From Aromatoleum evansii (GTDB taxonomy: Bacteria; Pseudomonadota; Gammaproteobacteria; Burkholderiales; Rhodocyclaceae), in contig NZ_WTVK01000008.1 of NCBI RefSeq assembly GCF_012910805.1, positions 1-64,000 on the forward strand: a stretch of DNA of 64,000 bases, read 5' to 3'. The notes beneath the pieces are model-generated. The model ran no database searches. It saw only the letters and a program-made list of their open reading frames with translations, and was not told the origin of the DNA. Each line of letters starts with the position of its first letter. Position 1 is the stretch's first letter. This document shows positions 37,196 to 45,333 of this stretch, in pieces. The position numbers and the translations under genes were made by a program.

Positions 37196-38305
37196 ATGAA
37201 CATTGAAAGCGAAATCCGTGAGGCCATCGACGCGCTGCGCGACACGACGGCGAACACTCAAGAGCTGTATCGAGAGGCTTGCGCGCTATTGTTCTTCCGC
37301 TACGGCATCACGCCGACCGCCAACAAGCTCTATCACTTCGTCAGAAAAGGGAGCATGTCTGCGCCGGCGGAAGCCTTGGCGCGTTTCTGGGAGGAGTTGC
37401 GAGAGAAGAGCCGGGTCCGCATCGAACACCCTGACCTTCCTGACACACTAAAAGCGGCGGCCGGGGAACTTGTTGGGCGGCTATGGGGTGAGGCCCAAGC
37501 GGCAGCACACGAGAATCTGAATGCATTTCGAGAGGAGGCCGACGCTCGCGTCACGGCTGCCGACGCCGCAACGCTGAGCGCTGAACGCGAATGGCAGGTT
37601 GCCAAGCAGCAAGTCGAACGTCTGCATGAGGTACTCGATGACTCCTCGGAGCGCATCCTTTCGCTGGAACGCGTTTTGGCGGCGGAGCGGGCGGAAAAGG
37701 AAGCACTTGCCGGACAACTGTCAGCAGCGAGGCGACAGCATCAGGCGCTCGAAGCGGAACTATCGGCAGCACGCAAGGACTTCGCGTCCGAGCTCGAAAA
37801 GCAGCGCGATGCTATGCGGCGCGCGGAAGATCGCCATGAAGCAGCCGAGAAGCGTGCGTTGCTGGAGATCGACCGCGAACGCACGACCACTGCGAAGGCG
37901 CAGAAGGAACTGGCGCAAATCCGGCAGTCGAATGCCGATCTTGCTCAACGGCAGCGTGACGAACTGAGAGCTCTTGAACAGGAGCTGGGAGACGTTCGCC
38001 AACGCCTGGGAGCGGCAGAAGGCAGCCTCATCAAGATGAGGGAGGGTGCGGAACAGCACCTCGCACAGATGAACGTGATGCGCGAGCAGCTTTCACAACG
38101 GACAACCGAGGCTGCGCTCCTGCAGCGCGAGCTGGAGCTCCGTGACGAGAAGATCAAGACGATGGCGCAGCAAATGCGACCCGCCCGAGAACCGAGCGAT
38201 GCATCCCCCAGCAGGCCTAAGCCGAAGCCGCGAAGACAGAAATCTTTTTCGTCGGATGCAGTCGCGGGTGCAGTAACCACAACACCGCCCCCGAAAGCTC
38301 GATAG
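37196..38305 (+). CDS. kfrA: KfrA-like DNA-binding coiled-coil protein (first copy)
   Basis: 369 aa. The N-terminal ~115 residues resemble the KfrA DNA-binding domain (SEIREAIDALRDTTANTQEL, YGITPTANKLYHFVRKGSMS, ALARFWEELREKSRVRIEHP). From ~120 to ~320 the sequence is an unbroken Ala/Glu/Lys/Arg/Gln-rich coiled coil, ending in a basic Pro/Lys tail. KfrA proteins organise plasmid DNA and repress their own genes. A second KfrA-like gene lies at 39193. Such genes are common on conjugative plasmids and related integrative elements. Confidence 0.8.
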   Translation: MNIESEIREAIDALRDTTANTQELYREACALLFFRYGITPTANKLYHFVRKGSMSAPAEALARFWEELREKSRVRIEHPDLPDTLKAAAGELVGRLWGEAQAAAHENLNAFREEADARVTAADAATLSAEREWQVAKQQVERLHEVLDDSSERILSLERVLAAERAEKEALAGQLSAARRQHQALEAELSAARKDFASELEKQRDAMRRAEDRHEAAEKRALLEIDRERTTTAKAQKELAQIRQSNADLAQRQRDELRALEQELGDVRQRLGAAEGSLIKMREGAEQHLAQMNVMREQLSQRTTEAALLQRELELRDEKIKTMAQQMRPAREPSDASPSRPKPKPRRQKSFSSDAVAGAVTTTPPPKAR

Positions 38306-38343
38306 ATGAGGATCGCTAAGCGATTCGTCGCGGATCAACCCTT

Positions 38344-38595
38344 TCACTCGTCGCCCGTGCTTTTGTCGTTGGGATCCTCGTGCAGGATCGTTTCGTGATC
38401 TTGGCCGCCGTAGAACACGCCGATGATGGAAACCAGATCGGCCGCGACGTCGAAGGCCATCGAATCGACGCTACAAGTCGGCACTCTCAATCGCGTCAGC
38501 GAGTCTAGAATACAAACAGGGCTGGATTGATGCTGCTCACGACTAGAAGCATCGCTGTACTGTTCAGCGGCTTTGCTTCGTCTGGCTGTCGCCAT
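38344..38595 (-). CDS. Hypothetical 83-aa protein
   Basis: An open frame beginning MATARRSKAAEQYSDASS at 38595 and ending TILHEDPNDKSTGDE. No domain is recognised and the ribosome site is weak. Its start codon sits inside the 8-bp palindrome 38592-38612, which argues that it is regulated if real. The frame also continues upstream to 38724 without support. Confidence 0.35.
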   Translation of the reverse strand: MATARRSKAAEQYSDASSREQHQSSPVCILDSLTRLRVPTCSVDSMAFDVAADLVSIIGVFYGGQDHETILHEDPNDKSTGDE

Positions 38596-38612
38596 TTTTC
38601 TGTTAAAAATGG
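38592..38612. promoter_or_regulatory. AT-rich palindrome in the kfrA intergenic region
   Basis: CCATTTTT (38592-38599) and AAAAATGG (38605-38612) are perfect 8-bp arms with a 5-bp spacer. A near-identical direct repeat follows: GCCATTTTTCTGT (38591) and GCCATCTTTCTGT (38614). It may be an operator. Confidence 0.35.
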
Positions 38613-38670
38613 TGCCATCTTTCTGTAACCCGTCGCTGAACGCGTACCCGCCCCGCCGAAATCCTGTTGC

Positions 38671-38698
38671 ATTCACGATAATGTGGCTTATCGTGAAT
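38671..38698. promoter_or_regulatory. 28-bp palindromic operator before the nuclease-kfrA operon
   Basis: ATTCACGATAA (38671-38681), TGTGGC, TTATCGTGAAT (38688-38698): perfect 11-bp arms. A promoter TTGCAT (38667-38672), 16 bp, TATCGT (38689-38694) coincides with it, so the bound protein would repress. A KfrA-like protein is the likely ligand. Confidence 0.55.
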
Positions 38699-38710
38699 GA
38701 AAGTAAAAAA

Positions 38711-38728
38711 CGGCGTGAAATCACGCCG
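38711..38728. terminator. Perfect hairpin with T-run on the minus strand
   Basis: CGGCGTGA (38711-38718) and TCACGCCG (38721-38728). On the minus strand it is followed by six T residues, as in an intrinsic terminator; on the plus strand it would form a hairpin in the leader of the gene at 38754. Confidence 0.45.
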
Positions 38729-38753
38729 CGTTATACGTTAAACTGCAAAAACT

Positions 38754-39185
38754 ATGTCGTTACGCTTCAAATCCATGGATGATCTCGGCCGCGGTGCGTG
38801 GCGCGTCGCGTCAGAAATGCCGCTCAAACCTGCAGCGCCGGCCCGTCCGCGTGCGCGTCGCACGTCGACCGGTCCAACCCCGCATGACCTGCTGTGGGAT
38901 GCGGTACGCGCGCGCTGGCCGCAGGCCGAGCGAGAATTGCCCGGCGCCGTCGAAGGCCGCAAGTTCCGCATCGACATTGGCTTTGCCGCCGCCCGCTTGG
39001 CCGTCGAGGTGGATGGATTCGCATACCATGGCAAGCATCTGGGCGACTTCAAGCGCGATCGCGAGCGCCAGAACCTGCTCACCGTGGCCGGATGGCGGAT
39101 CCTCCGATTCACCGCCGCCGATATACGTCAGACCCCTGAACGATGCCTTGAACTAATCGAGGCTGCACTTCTTCTTCCTCAATAG
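38754..39185 (+). CDS. Vsr/DUF559-type endonuclease-like protein
   Basis: 143 aa. After a basic, Pro-rich N-terminus the protein has a very-short-patch-repair/DUF559-like core: FRIDIGFAAARLAVEVDGFA with Asp and Glu, then YHGKHLGDFKRDRERQNLLT and GWRILRFTAADI. The fold resembles the nuclease domain at the C-terminus of the giant helicase at 23760. It is followed after 7 bp by the second kfrA-like gene, so the two form an operon. The role is unknown; a housekeeping or anti-competitor function of the mobile element is possible. Confidence 0.75.
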   Translation: MSLRFKSMDDLGRGAWRVASEMPLKPAAPARPRARRTSTGPTPHDLLWDAVRARWPQAERELPGAVEGRKFRIDIGFAAARLAVEVDGFAYHGKHLGDFKRDRERQNLLTVAGWRILRFTAADIRQTPERCLELIEAALLLPQ

Positions 39186-39192
39186 GTGCAAC

Positions 39193-40107
39193 GTGACCGA
39201 AATGCAAGAATCCCCGCCCCTGGACCGTCGATCCAGTCGTCGGAACGAGGTATTTGCCGCCTGCAACCGGGTATGTAGCCGGGGTAAGAAACCTTCTCTG
39301 AGCGAGGTTCGGGCGGAGGGTGTGAAAGGCTCCGATGGCGACGTTCATACCTTCATCAAGGCGTGGTACGAGGAAGTGTTCTCAACCTACCTCGGCAAAC
39401 GCGACGCGCTTGGTATGCCTAGCGATGTTGCGGAGCTTTTCTCAGACGTCTTTGCGCGTTGCCGCGATCTTGCGGCCGCACAGTTCGACGTTGAGCGTCT
39501 GCGACTTGCGCGGGAGCGCGACGAGGCGAATGACCTGGCCGACGCCTTGCGTGAGCGTGTTGCACAGCTCGAGGAGGTGCTGCGCGTTCGTGATGATGAA
39601 CGTGCTCGGTTGCAACTCGATCTCGCCGAGATCCGCGATCAGCTGGCTGGGGCGAAAACCGAGATTGCGGAATTCAAGCGGCTGCTGCGCACGCGCGAGG
39701 ACGAGCATCAGACGGCTCTCTCCAATCGTGACGCTGAGCACGCACGGGCCCTCGAAAGGCAGCAGGCAGCGCATCAGACTGCGCTGGATGAGAAGTCACG
39801 AACGATCGAGCGTCTTGATCTCGAGCGAGAGCGCATGGATGCGCAATACCTCGCCGTGCAGGGAGAGAAGGCAGCGGCCGTTGAAGCTCAACGCAAGGCC
39901 CAAGCCAGTGCCGAACGGGCGGAGCAGCAGCGGGCGAGCGCCGCGGTGAGGATCAACGAGTTGGAAGGTCAGTTGCAGCGCGCCAACGGCGAATGTGATC
40001 GCCTGCGCACCGAGGTGGTGAATCTGGAGCGTCGCCTCACGCGGGACCGCTCGGCCCGCGACCACGACACCCCCCGCTTCCTGCGTAGGATTCGAGGTCA
40101 GTCGTAG
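39193..40107 (+). CDS. KfrA-like DNA-binding coiled-coil protein (second copy)
   Basis: 304 aa from a GTG start. The N-terminal part (RRNEVFAACNRVCSRGKKPS, LSEVRAEGVKGSDGDVHTFI, KAWYEEVFSTYLGK) matches the KfrA/plasmid replication region DNA-binding N-terminal pattern, and residues ~105-290 form a long coiled coil rich in Arg, Glu, Ala and Gln. It is cotranscribed with the Vsr-like nuclease. Having two KfrA-like proteins within 3 kb suggests cross-regulation through the palindromes between them. Confidence 0.78.
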   Translation: MTEMQESPPLDRRSSRRNEVFAACNRVCSRGKKPSLSEVRAEGVKGSDGDVHTFIKAWYEEVFSTYLGKRDALGMPSDVAELFSDVFARCRDLAAAQFDVERLRLARERDEANDLADALRERVAQLEEVLRVRDDERARLQLDLAEIRDQLAGAKTEIAEFKRLLRTREDEHQTALSNRDAEHARALERQQAAHQTALDEKSRTIERLDLERERMDAQYLAVQGEKAAAVEAQRKAQASAERAEQQRASAAVRINELEGQLQRANGECDRLRTEVVNLERRLTRDRSARDHDTPRFLRRIRGQS

Positions 40108-40304
40108 TGGCCTGGGCCGTCTTCACCATAATAATTCGTCGACACGCCAGCGCCATGACGCTCCGCTTCGTCCCGACTATTGTAGTAGCCCGGCCCCCAG
40201 CGTTCGTCTTGCGGCTCCTCGTTGGTGGAACTTCCGAAGAAAAGTTTCGCCAGTCCCGCAAGGAAGATCGGCATCACTATCCAGGTCAGCGGATCGAAGT
40301 CCAT
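40098..40304 (-). CDS. Small membrane protein of unknown function
   Basis: 68 aa: one N-terminal hydrophobic helix (PLTWIVMPIFLAGLAKLFF) then a polar tail rich in Tyr, Gly and acidic residues (YYNSRDEAERHGAGVSTNYY). A strong ribosome site (AGGAGG) precedes the ATG at 40304, so it is very likely translated. It overlaps the end of the convergent kfrA-like gene by 10 bp and lies just downstream of the pilus operon. Confidence 0.65.
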   Translation of the reverse strand: MDFDPLTWIVMPIFLAGLAKLFFGSSTNEEPQDERWGPGYYNSRDEAERHGAGVSTNYYGEDGPGHYD

Positions 40305-40349
40305 TTGTTGTTACCTCCTGTCTACGTTTTCAGTATCTCGCAAAAGCGC

Positions 40350-40383
40350 GCGGCCGCAACCCCTTGATTGAGGCGGCGGCCGC
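40350..40383 (-). terminator. GC-rich hairpin at the end of the pilus operon
   Basis: GCGGCCGC (40350-40357) and GCGGCCGC (40376-40383) can pair (the 8-mer is self-complementary), with TTTT close by on the minus strand. It lies just after the PilT-like stop at 40401 and may end the long leftward transcript. Confidence 0.3.
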
Positions 40384-40400
40384 AGCGGGATGTCAAGCGA

Positions 40401-41555
40401 TCAGGAATAACGGGGGGTCGGCGCTCCTGCGCCGTTCGGGTTCAGCAATCCGTGTAGCTCGAGGCGGTCGTTCGTGTGTCGAAGCGCATCGCGTGGCGTG
40501 ATCGACTGCTCCTTGACGAGTCGGCACAGGGACTGGTTCAGGGTGTGCGACATCTTGTCCCGTCCGGACCGCATCCAATCCACAAGAGCGCCGTATTTGT
40601 CGGGCTGTTCGATCATTTCCCGAACCTCGTCGGTTTGGTTCATCAAGACCTCGGTCGCCAGGACGCGATCTGACCCGTCGCCGTTTGGAACCAGGGTTTG
40701 ACTCACGACACAGTGCAGTGTGTCGGCGAGCGATCGGGCGCGATGCGGTGTTTCGTCTGGGAACCACGAGAGCATCTTGTTCAGGCTGCCCTTCGCCGAA
40801 TTGGTGTGGAGCGAAGCCAGCACAAGGTGGCCCGACTCGGCGGCCAGAAAAACGGTGTCGGCGGTATCCCGGTCACGGATCTCCCCCACCATGATCACGT
40901 CGGGTTTCTGTCGGAGGGCATCCCGCAGGCCCTGCGCAAAACTCGGGGTGTCGACCTTGACCTCTTTCTGGCTGAAGATCGACTTCCTGCGCGAATGCAC
41001 ATACTCAATCGGATCTTCGATGGTGACGATGTGCGCGTGGCGCGTCTTGTTGATGTAGTCGAGCATCGCGGCCATCGAGGTGGTCTTGCCGACACCCGTG
41101 GGGCCGGTGAACAGGATCAATCCCTTGGGCTGGTCGAGTAGCGTGCGCAGATACATCGGGAGGCCCGTCTCTTCCAGCGACAGCGGGTTGAGGGGCTGGC
41201 GCCGCACGTTGATGGCGATGCTGAGTCCCGAGCCAATGGTGTAGGCATTGACGCGCAGGCGGCAGCTCATCAAGTCGATGGCGCGCGAGATCGCCGCATA
41301 GCTGATGTTCGCCTGCCAGTCCGGGTCGATGGAGGTGAGAAATGCCGAGATGTCGCCTGCGGTAAACGGCGGGTAGTCCGTCACCTCTTGCCAGCCCATT
41401 GGCATCCTCAGCATGAGAGGGCGTTCTAGCTCAATGTGTATGTCGCTGAAGTTGATCGGACTGGCAATCAAGTCCATCAAGACCTCGTGAGCGCGCGCAT
41501 GGTCGTCGTCATGATCGAACGCGCCGCCGAGTTGAATTGCCTCTTCATGCCCCAT
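40401..41555 (-). CDS. PilT-family secretion/retraction ATPase (first copy)
   Basis: 384 aa. Walker A GPTGVGKTTSMAAMLDYI (~150-167), Asp box TIEDPIEYVHSRRKS, Walker B DVIMVGEIRDRDTADTV and His box LASLHTNSAKGS are those of PilT/GspE-family hexameric ATPases; the N-terminal PAS-like domain is also present. Such enzymes power pilus retraction or DNA transfer (DotB/TraJ relatives). It is the last gene of the leftward pilus operon. R64 PilT is a transglycosylase, so this gene should not be equated with it by name. Confidence 0.85.
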   Translation of the reverse strand: MGHEEAIQLGGAFDHDDDHARAHEVLMDLIASPINFSDIHIELERPLMLRMPMGWQEVTDYPPFTAGDISAFLTSIDPDWQANISYAAISRAIDLMSCRLRVNAYTIGSGLSIAINVRRQPLNPLSLEETGLPMYLRTLLDQPKGLILFTGPTGVGKTTSMAAMLDYINKTRHAHIVTIEDPIEYVHSRRKSIFSQKEVKVDTPSFAQGLRDALRQKPDVIMVGEIRDRDTADTVFLAAESGHLVLASLHTNSAKGSLNKMLSWFPDETPHRARSLADTLHCVVSQTLVPNGDGSDRVLATEVLMNQTDEVREMIEQPDKYGALVDWMRSGRDKMSHTLNQSLCRLVKEQSITPRDALRHTNDRLELHGLLNPNGAGAPTPRYS

Positions 41556-41611
41556 ATTGAGTCCTCGTGTGAAGGCGAAGGGGCCGCGCCCCCACGCCGT
41601 GGTACTCGGCG

Positions 41612-42583
41612 CTAGTGCGCCAGTTGTTCAAGTGTTCCAAGTTCCTCGCGCACCGCGCTCATCCATGCCAGGGGGTTTGCGTTGAGTTCTCCCGTGGCAA
41701 ACTCTTCCGGTGCGTTCTTGCCGCCCTGCCCGGCCTGTTCGTCGTCTTCATCTTCGCCGTCAAGCTCGAGGTATTCGGCGGCCTCAAGAAAGTCCTCGCT
41801 GCAATCCTCGAACGGGCCATTGGCGAGGCCGGCTCGCACTGCGTCCTCGAATGCCGCTTGGTTGAGGCCGGCATTGGCCATGTCGTCGGCGTGCTTCTTG
41901 GCAAGCTGGGCGCAAGTGAGCAGATCGACGGTCGGCACGATGTCGACGTAGTAGAAGATCGACTGCCGTGATCCGCTGCTCGATTTCTGGCGCAACCGCA
42001 GTTGCAGTGGCACCCCGAGGAGCTTGCCGCCGAGCATGGCGGCGAGGCCCGTGAGCTTGGCGCGGATCGTCCGCGCGGTGTTGAAGCCGCCGCTGCGCAG
42101 AATGTAGGTCGACAGCGGGTCGGCCTTGAACGTACCGCTGTCCTTCACGTCAATCTGGACGTTCAGGCGCGTCATCAACTTGCAGCGTGCCATCTTGCCG
42201 TATTCGCAATGGTCAGCGCCGGGGCATGTCGTGGCTTCGACCGTCGCACCCGATTTGCGCCGGGCCGTCTCGCCGTCGCCGGCGCACAGCATGCGGCCGT
42301 CTGCCCCGAAGGCCTCGTAGCGTTCCCGCACCGACAGGTCAGGATCGTTGAACATCAGCTTGATCGGAATCCATTGGATCTTGTCGGCGGCCTGGCCGGT
42401 ATCCGCTGCCACACACTCCTGCACCGGATGCGGCACAAAACGGCCATCCCGCTGATGTTGCGCGGTGATCTGGAAGTGGTTGAGTTTCGAGGGCAATTTC
42501 TTACCGCCCTTCTCGACCTTTTCTCCGATGGTGATACGCCCGACGGTGGGGATGGTGTATGCGAAATTCTTGATCTTGCTCAT
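41612..42583 (-). CDS. Conserved mobile-element protein with Cys cluster ('hydrolase or metal-binding protein')
   Basis: 323 aa from MSKIKNFAYTIPTVGRITIG at 42583; the frame runs further upstream without support. The centre has a putative metal site TCPGADHCEYGKMARCKL (Cys, His, Cys, Cys), followed by GTFKADPLSTYILRSGGFNT, and the C-terminus is very acidic (LELDGEDEDDEQAGQ). Similar proteins occur on conjugative elements under vague names; a link to DNA recombination is possible. It lies within the pilus locus between the two PilT-like genes. Confidence 0.65.
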   Translation of the reverse strand: MSKIKNFAYTIPTVGRITIGEKVEKGGKKLPSKLNHFQITAQHQRDGRFVPHPVQECVAADTGQAADKIQWIPIKLMFNDPDLSVRERYEAFGADGRMLCAGDGETARRKSGATVEATTCPGADHCEYGKMARCKLMTRLNVQIDVKDSGTFKADPLSTYILRSGGFNTARTIRAKLTGLAAMLGGKLLGVPLQLRLRQKSSSGSRQSIFYYVDIVPTVDLLTCAQLAKKHADDMANAGLNQAAFEDAVRAGLANGPFEDCSEDFLEAAEYLELDGEDEDDEQAGQGGKNAPEEFATGELNANPLAWMSAVREELGTLEQLAH

Positions 42584-42656
42584 GTCGATCTCCATTGCCA
42601 TCGCGGCTCTCATTGCCGCTGCCATGTAGATCAGACTACCCCTCAAGATGCCCGAT

Positions 42657-43178
42657 TCAAGCCCCATTCGACCCCCCGAAAAGGACAGGCTGTGTCGCAT
42701 AGGGGACGTACAGTGGATGGCGCGGAGCGCCTGCGTCCTTGGTGGTTCCAAGGCAGTACACCGCGACGTTCTGCTCACGCAGCATCGCCAGGACGGCCTC
42801 CCCACGCCCACGGTGCTGCCCGTGAAATCCCCACGCAACAATCACACGTCCTGCGTCCTGCACGGACGCGAGAATTGCTGCGTCATTGTCGGGGCCGATC
42901 GGATCGTCCGTCATGTAGAGCATCTGCGGATCGGTCGAGCGGAGCGCGAAGATATTGGCCACGCGCAACCCGCCGTACCCTAGATGCATTGCGCGTCGCT
43001 GGCATCGCTCCACGGTCGGGTCGTTTTCGAGTTCTGTGGCGGTCGACGGGTTGAGCATCACGAAGGTGACGACGGGCTTCGGCGCGTCCCACTGACGCCA
43101 CAGCGAGTAGCGATACCGTCCGCACGGCGAATACGTCGCGCCGGACAGTTGGGGGAAGAGAATCGTGGTCTGCTGCAT
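42657..43178 (-). CDS. DUF1643 protein
   Basis: 173 aa. The family pattern is clear: GATYSPCGRYRYSLWRQWD, VTFVMLNPSTATELENDPTV, CQRRAMHLGYGGLRVANIFA, LRSTDP, GPDNDAAI, VIVAWGFHG and CLGTTKDAGAPRHPLYVP. DUF1643 proteins are common on phages and plasmids and have no established function. It starts 2 bp after the PilM-like stop, so it rides in the pilus operon. Confidence 0.85.
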   Translation of the reverse strand: MQQTTILFPQLSGATYSPCGRYRYSLWRQWDAPKPVVTFVMLNPSTATELENDPTVERCQRRAMHLGYGGLRVANIFALRSTDPQMLYMTDDPIGPDNDAAILASVQDAGRVIVAWGFHGQHRGRGEAVLAMLREQNVAVYCLGTTKDAGAPRHPLYVPYATQPVLFGGSNGA

Positions 43179-43180
43179 GG

Positions 43181-43660
43181 TCAGTTGAGGCGCACCTGGA
43201 ATACCGGCACCGCGGCGGGTACGCCAACCGGGGCGAAGATCCCGGTTGGGCCATGCACTGCAGACACAATCTCGCGTGTCGCGGCAGTCGTGCCGGCACC
43301 GAATGCGAAGTCCGTACGCTGGGCCAGCAGGTCGCCGAACTCGACGCCGGCGATCGGCGCGGCGGCGTAGATCGTCACCGTTCCGCCGATGACCTTGTTG
43401 CGCCAGCGCGCATCGCGCACATACCAAGGAGGGAAACTCAGGAAGGCGTCAGGCACAGAGTTGGCGGCCCACGGCGCGGTGTAACCGAGCGGTTGCGCGG
43501 CGACGAAGCGGCCCACCGCGTTGCTGTAGACAAAGAAGTTGTCCGCGAGCGCAGTCGGTGCGCCCTGTGAGGAGGCGACTTCGGCCATCGATGTCTGGTG
43601 CAGCACGTACTGTGCGCCGGTAATGGAGGTCAGGACAGCGAGAACGAACATGATCCACAT
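43181..43660 (-). CDS. pilM: PilM-like thin-pilus protein
   Basis: 159 aa with an N-terminal membrane anchor (WIMFVLAVLTSITGAQYVL), a periplasmic domain containing FFVYSNAVGRFVAAQ, ARWRNKVIGGTVTIYA and a C-terminus ending VPVFQVRLN. Length, topology and position match the PilM component of IncI1/R64-type thin pili. It lies 4 bp after the second PilT-like gene. Confidence 0.65.
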   Translation of the reverse strand: MWIMFVLAVLTSITGAQYVLHQTSMAEVASSQGAPTALADNFFVYSNAVGRFVAAQPLGYTAPWAANSVPDAFLSFPPWYVRDARWRNKVIGGTVTIYAAAPIAGVEFGDLLAQRTDFAFGAGTTAATREIVSAVHGPTGIFAPVGVPAAVPVFQVRLN

Positions 43661-43664
43661 GATG

Positions 43665-44636
43665 TCACCCCATCCGTCCAGTCAGCATCTGGGTTTTCTG
43701 GAGACTGATTTCGGAGCCGAGGCGCTCGTAGTGTCCGCTGCGGATGATGGCCCGCGCACTGGAATTGGTGCGTACCGTGAGCATTTCCGCTTCCAGACGG
43801 CGGGGATTGTTTCCCGTCAGCCGCAAATGCAGCACCATGGCCAGCCCGTCGGACATGAGCGCCTGAGCACTCGCGGCTTCCATGCCTTCGCTGGCCATGA
43901 CCTCAAGACGACGCAGCGCGGTTTGTATGTCTTCCGCGTGGAGCGTCGATACGATCAGGTGCCCGTTCACGCCGGCTCTGAGCACTTCCAGGGCGGCTTC
44001 CCCGTCGCGCATTTCTCCGAGAAATATGAGGTTCGCGCCCGACCGAAGGATGTTCCTCGTTGCTGCGGCATATCCGCCTTCGTTGGACGCGGCCTGCGTT
44101 TGGAAACAGATGCCGGGACCATGTGTTCCCTCCAGCGGCATTTCCACTGGATCCTCCGCCGTGACGGCGACGCCGCCATAAGCGACGAGTCGCTCGGCCA
44201 CAAGCGCACCGGCGGCCGTCGTCTTGCCGGATTTCATCGCACCGGAAATGATGACCAAGCCCGTGAGCCCTTCTTGCATCAATTTCTGAGAGTACAACTG
44301 AGGTAAGCCCAACTCGCGCAGGGACGGTATCTGCGGCGGCATGCGCCGCAACACGTAGACCGTTCCGGATACTGATTGCAGCACGGCGACCCGGTAGGCG
44401 TAGCCGTCGTACTCAATTCGGAAATCCGGCAATCCCTTGGCTTGGGCCTCCGCATAGGCGCATGCCTTGCGCAGCATCTCAAGATCGTCTTGGAGTTCAG
44501 GCCCAGCCTTTACCGGGTTGGTCGGCGCCTTGGGCACCTCCGAAAAGCGATTGCCCATTTTCGGATGGCCCAGGTAGAGATCCGCAAAGAGCATGTCGCG
44601 GACTTTATGAGCGGGTAGCGTTTCAAGCGGAGCCAT
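43665..44636 (-). CDS. PilT-family ATPase (second copy)
   Basis: 323 aa from MAPLETLPAHKVRDML at 44636. Walker A is variant (SGAMKSGKTTAAGALV instead of the usual GPTGSGKT); AVTAEDPVEMPLEG, NLIFLGEMRDGEAALEV and STLHAEDIQTALRRL are the Asp, Walker B and His boxes. It is clearly diverged from the PilT-like protein at 40401. It follows pilS and precedes pilM, and is a retraction or DNA-transfer ATPase of the element. Confidence 0.82.
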   Translation of the reverse strand: MAPLETLPAHKVRDMLFADLYLGHPKMGNRFSEVPKAPTNPVKAGPELQDDLEMLRKACAYAEAQAKGLPDFRIEYDGYAYRVAVLQSVSGTVYVLRRMPPQIPSLRELGLPQLYSQKLMQEGLTGLVIISGAMKSGKTTAAGALVAERLVAYGGVAVTAEDPVEMPLEGTHGPGICFQTQAASNEGGYAAATRNILRSGANLIFLGEMRDGEAALEVLRAGVNGHLIVSTLHAEDIQTALRRLEVMASEGMEAASAQALMSDGLAMVLHLRLTGNNPRRLEAEMLTVRTNSSARAIIRSGHYERLGSEISLQKTQMLTGRMG

Positions 44637-44716
44637 TCGAAAATCGGTAAGCGTGGATGTTGTCGATGGATGCCGCCGAGCGGCGGTTGCGGCCACTCGG
44701 CGGTGTCTTCCTGCGA

Positions 44717-45256
44717 TTAGTTGCTGCGCCACACGATGGTGTTGGTCGCAGCGTTGCACCCGGTCGCGCCCGCTGCCTGTGCCGGGGTGATCGGCGTCGG
44801 CATTGCCGCAGCACCGTTGACCGCGACGCTCTCGAAACCAGCGCTACCGGAAATCAGGTCGATGCACACGTCCTGCGGCACGCCGGCGTACGAGATCGTG
44901 AACTGGTTGTTTGCGCCGGTCACCACAACTGCGCTGTTCCAGGCGTTGAATACGTTGGCGCCGGCGACGCGCAGGGTTGTCGGGAACTTCTGGGCGGTCG
45001 CGATGGTGGTGTTGAGGCTGCCCGTGCCGAAGCCTGCCTGCTGTCCCATGAAGAGCTTCTTCACGTTCATCTGGATCGAAGTGACTTCGTTGAGCGCACG
45101 GTTCGCGTTCGCGCCGCCGAAGGCCGAGTTGAGCAGCATCACAGCACCGAGAATCACCACCGCGGCAATGCCGAGGTAGGAAATGATTTCGAGCAGCGAC
45201 GCGCCGGCCTGTTTGTGGAAACGATAGTTCTTGGCGAGGGTGACGGGTTTTTTCAT
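44717..45256 (-). CDS. pilS: Type IV major pilin PilS
   Basis: 179 aa. A basic leader ends in Gly (FHKQAG) before ASLLEIISYLGIAAVVILGA, the hydrophobic assembly helix with Glu at position +5, so cleavage by a prepilin peptidase is expected between AG and AS. The C-terminal globular domain has two Cys (VCIDL, ATGCNAA) for the pilin disulfide loop. AGGAG precedes the ATG. No pilV adhesin or shufflon is in the window, and no prepilin peptidase is seen. Confidence 0.88.
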   Translation of the reverse strand: MKKPVTLAKNYRFHKQAGASLLEIISYLGIAAVVILGAVMLLNSAFGGANANRALNEVTSIQMNVKKLFMGQQAGFGTGSLNTTIATAQKFPTTLRVAGANVFNAWNSAVVVTGANNQFTISYAGVPQDVCIDLISGSAGFESVAVNGAAAMPTPITPAQAAGATGCNAATNTIVWRSN

Positions 45257-45333
45257 CGTGTAGCTCCTGATGGATGACGAGGTTTGAATCTAAAAAAACG
45301 GGGCAATCGAAGGGGCTAGGTGAGGTTCATGGC

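Noticed and set aside
40401-41555. Naming the PilT-like ATPases pilT of R64
   Set aside because: R64 PilT is a lytic transglycosylase; these are hexameric ATPases, so the symbol would mislead.
44637-45333. pilV adhesin or shufflon near pilS
   Set aside because: No inverted recombination repeats or second prepilin were found; the region holds only pilS and short spacers.
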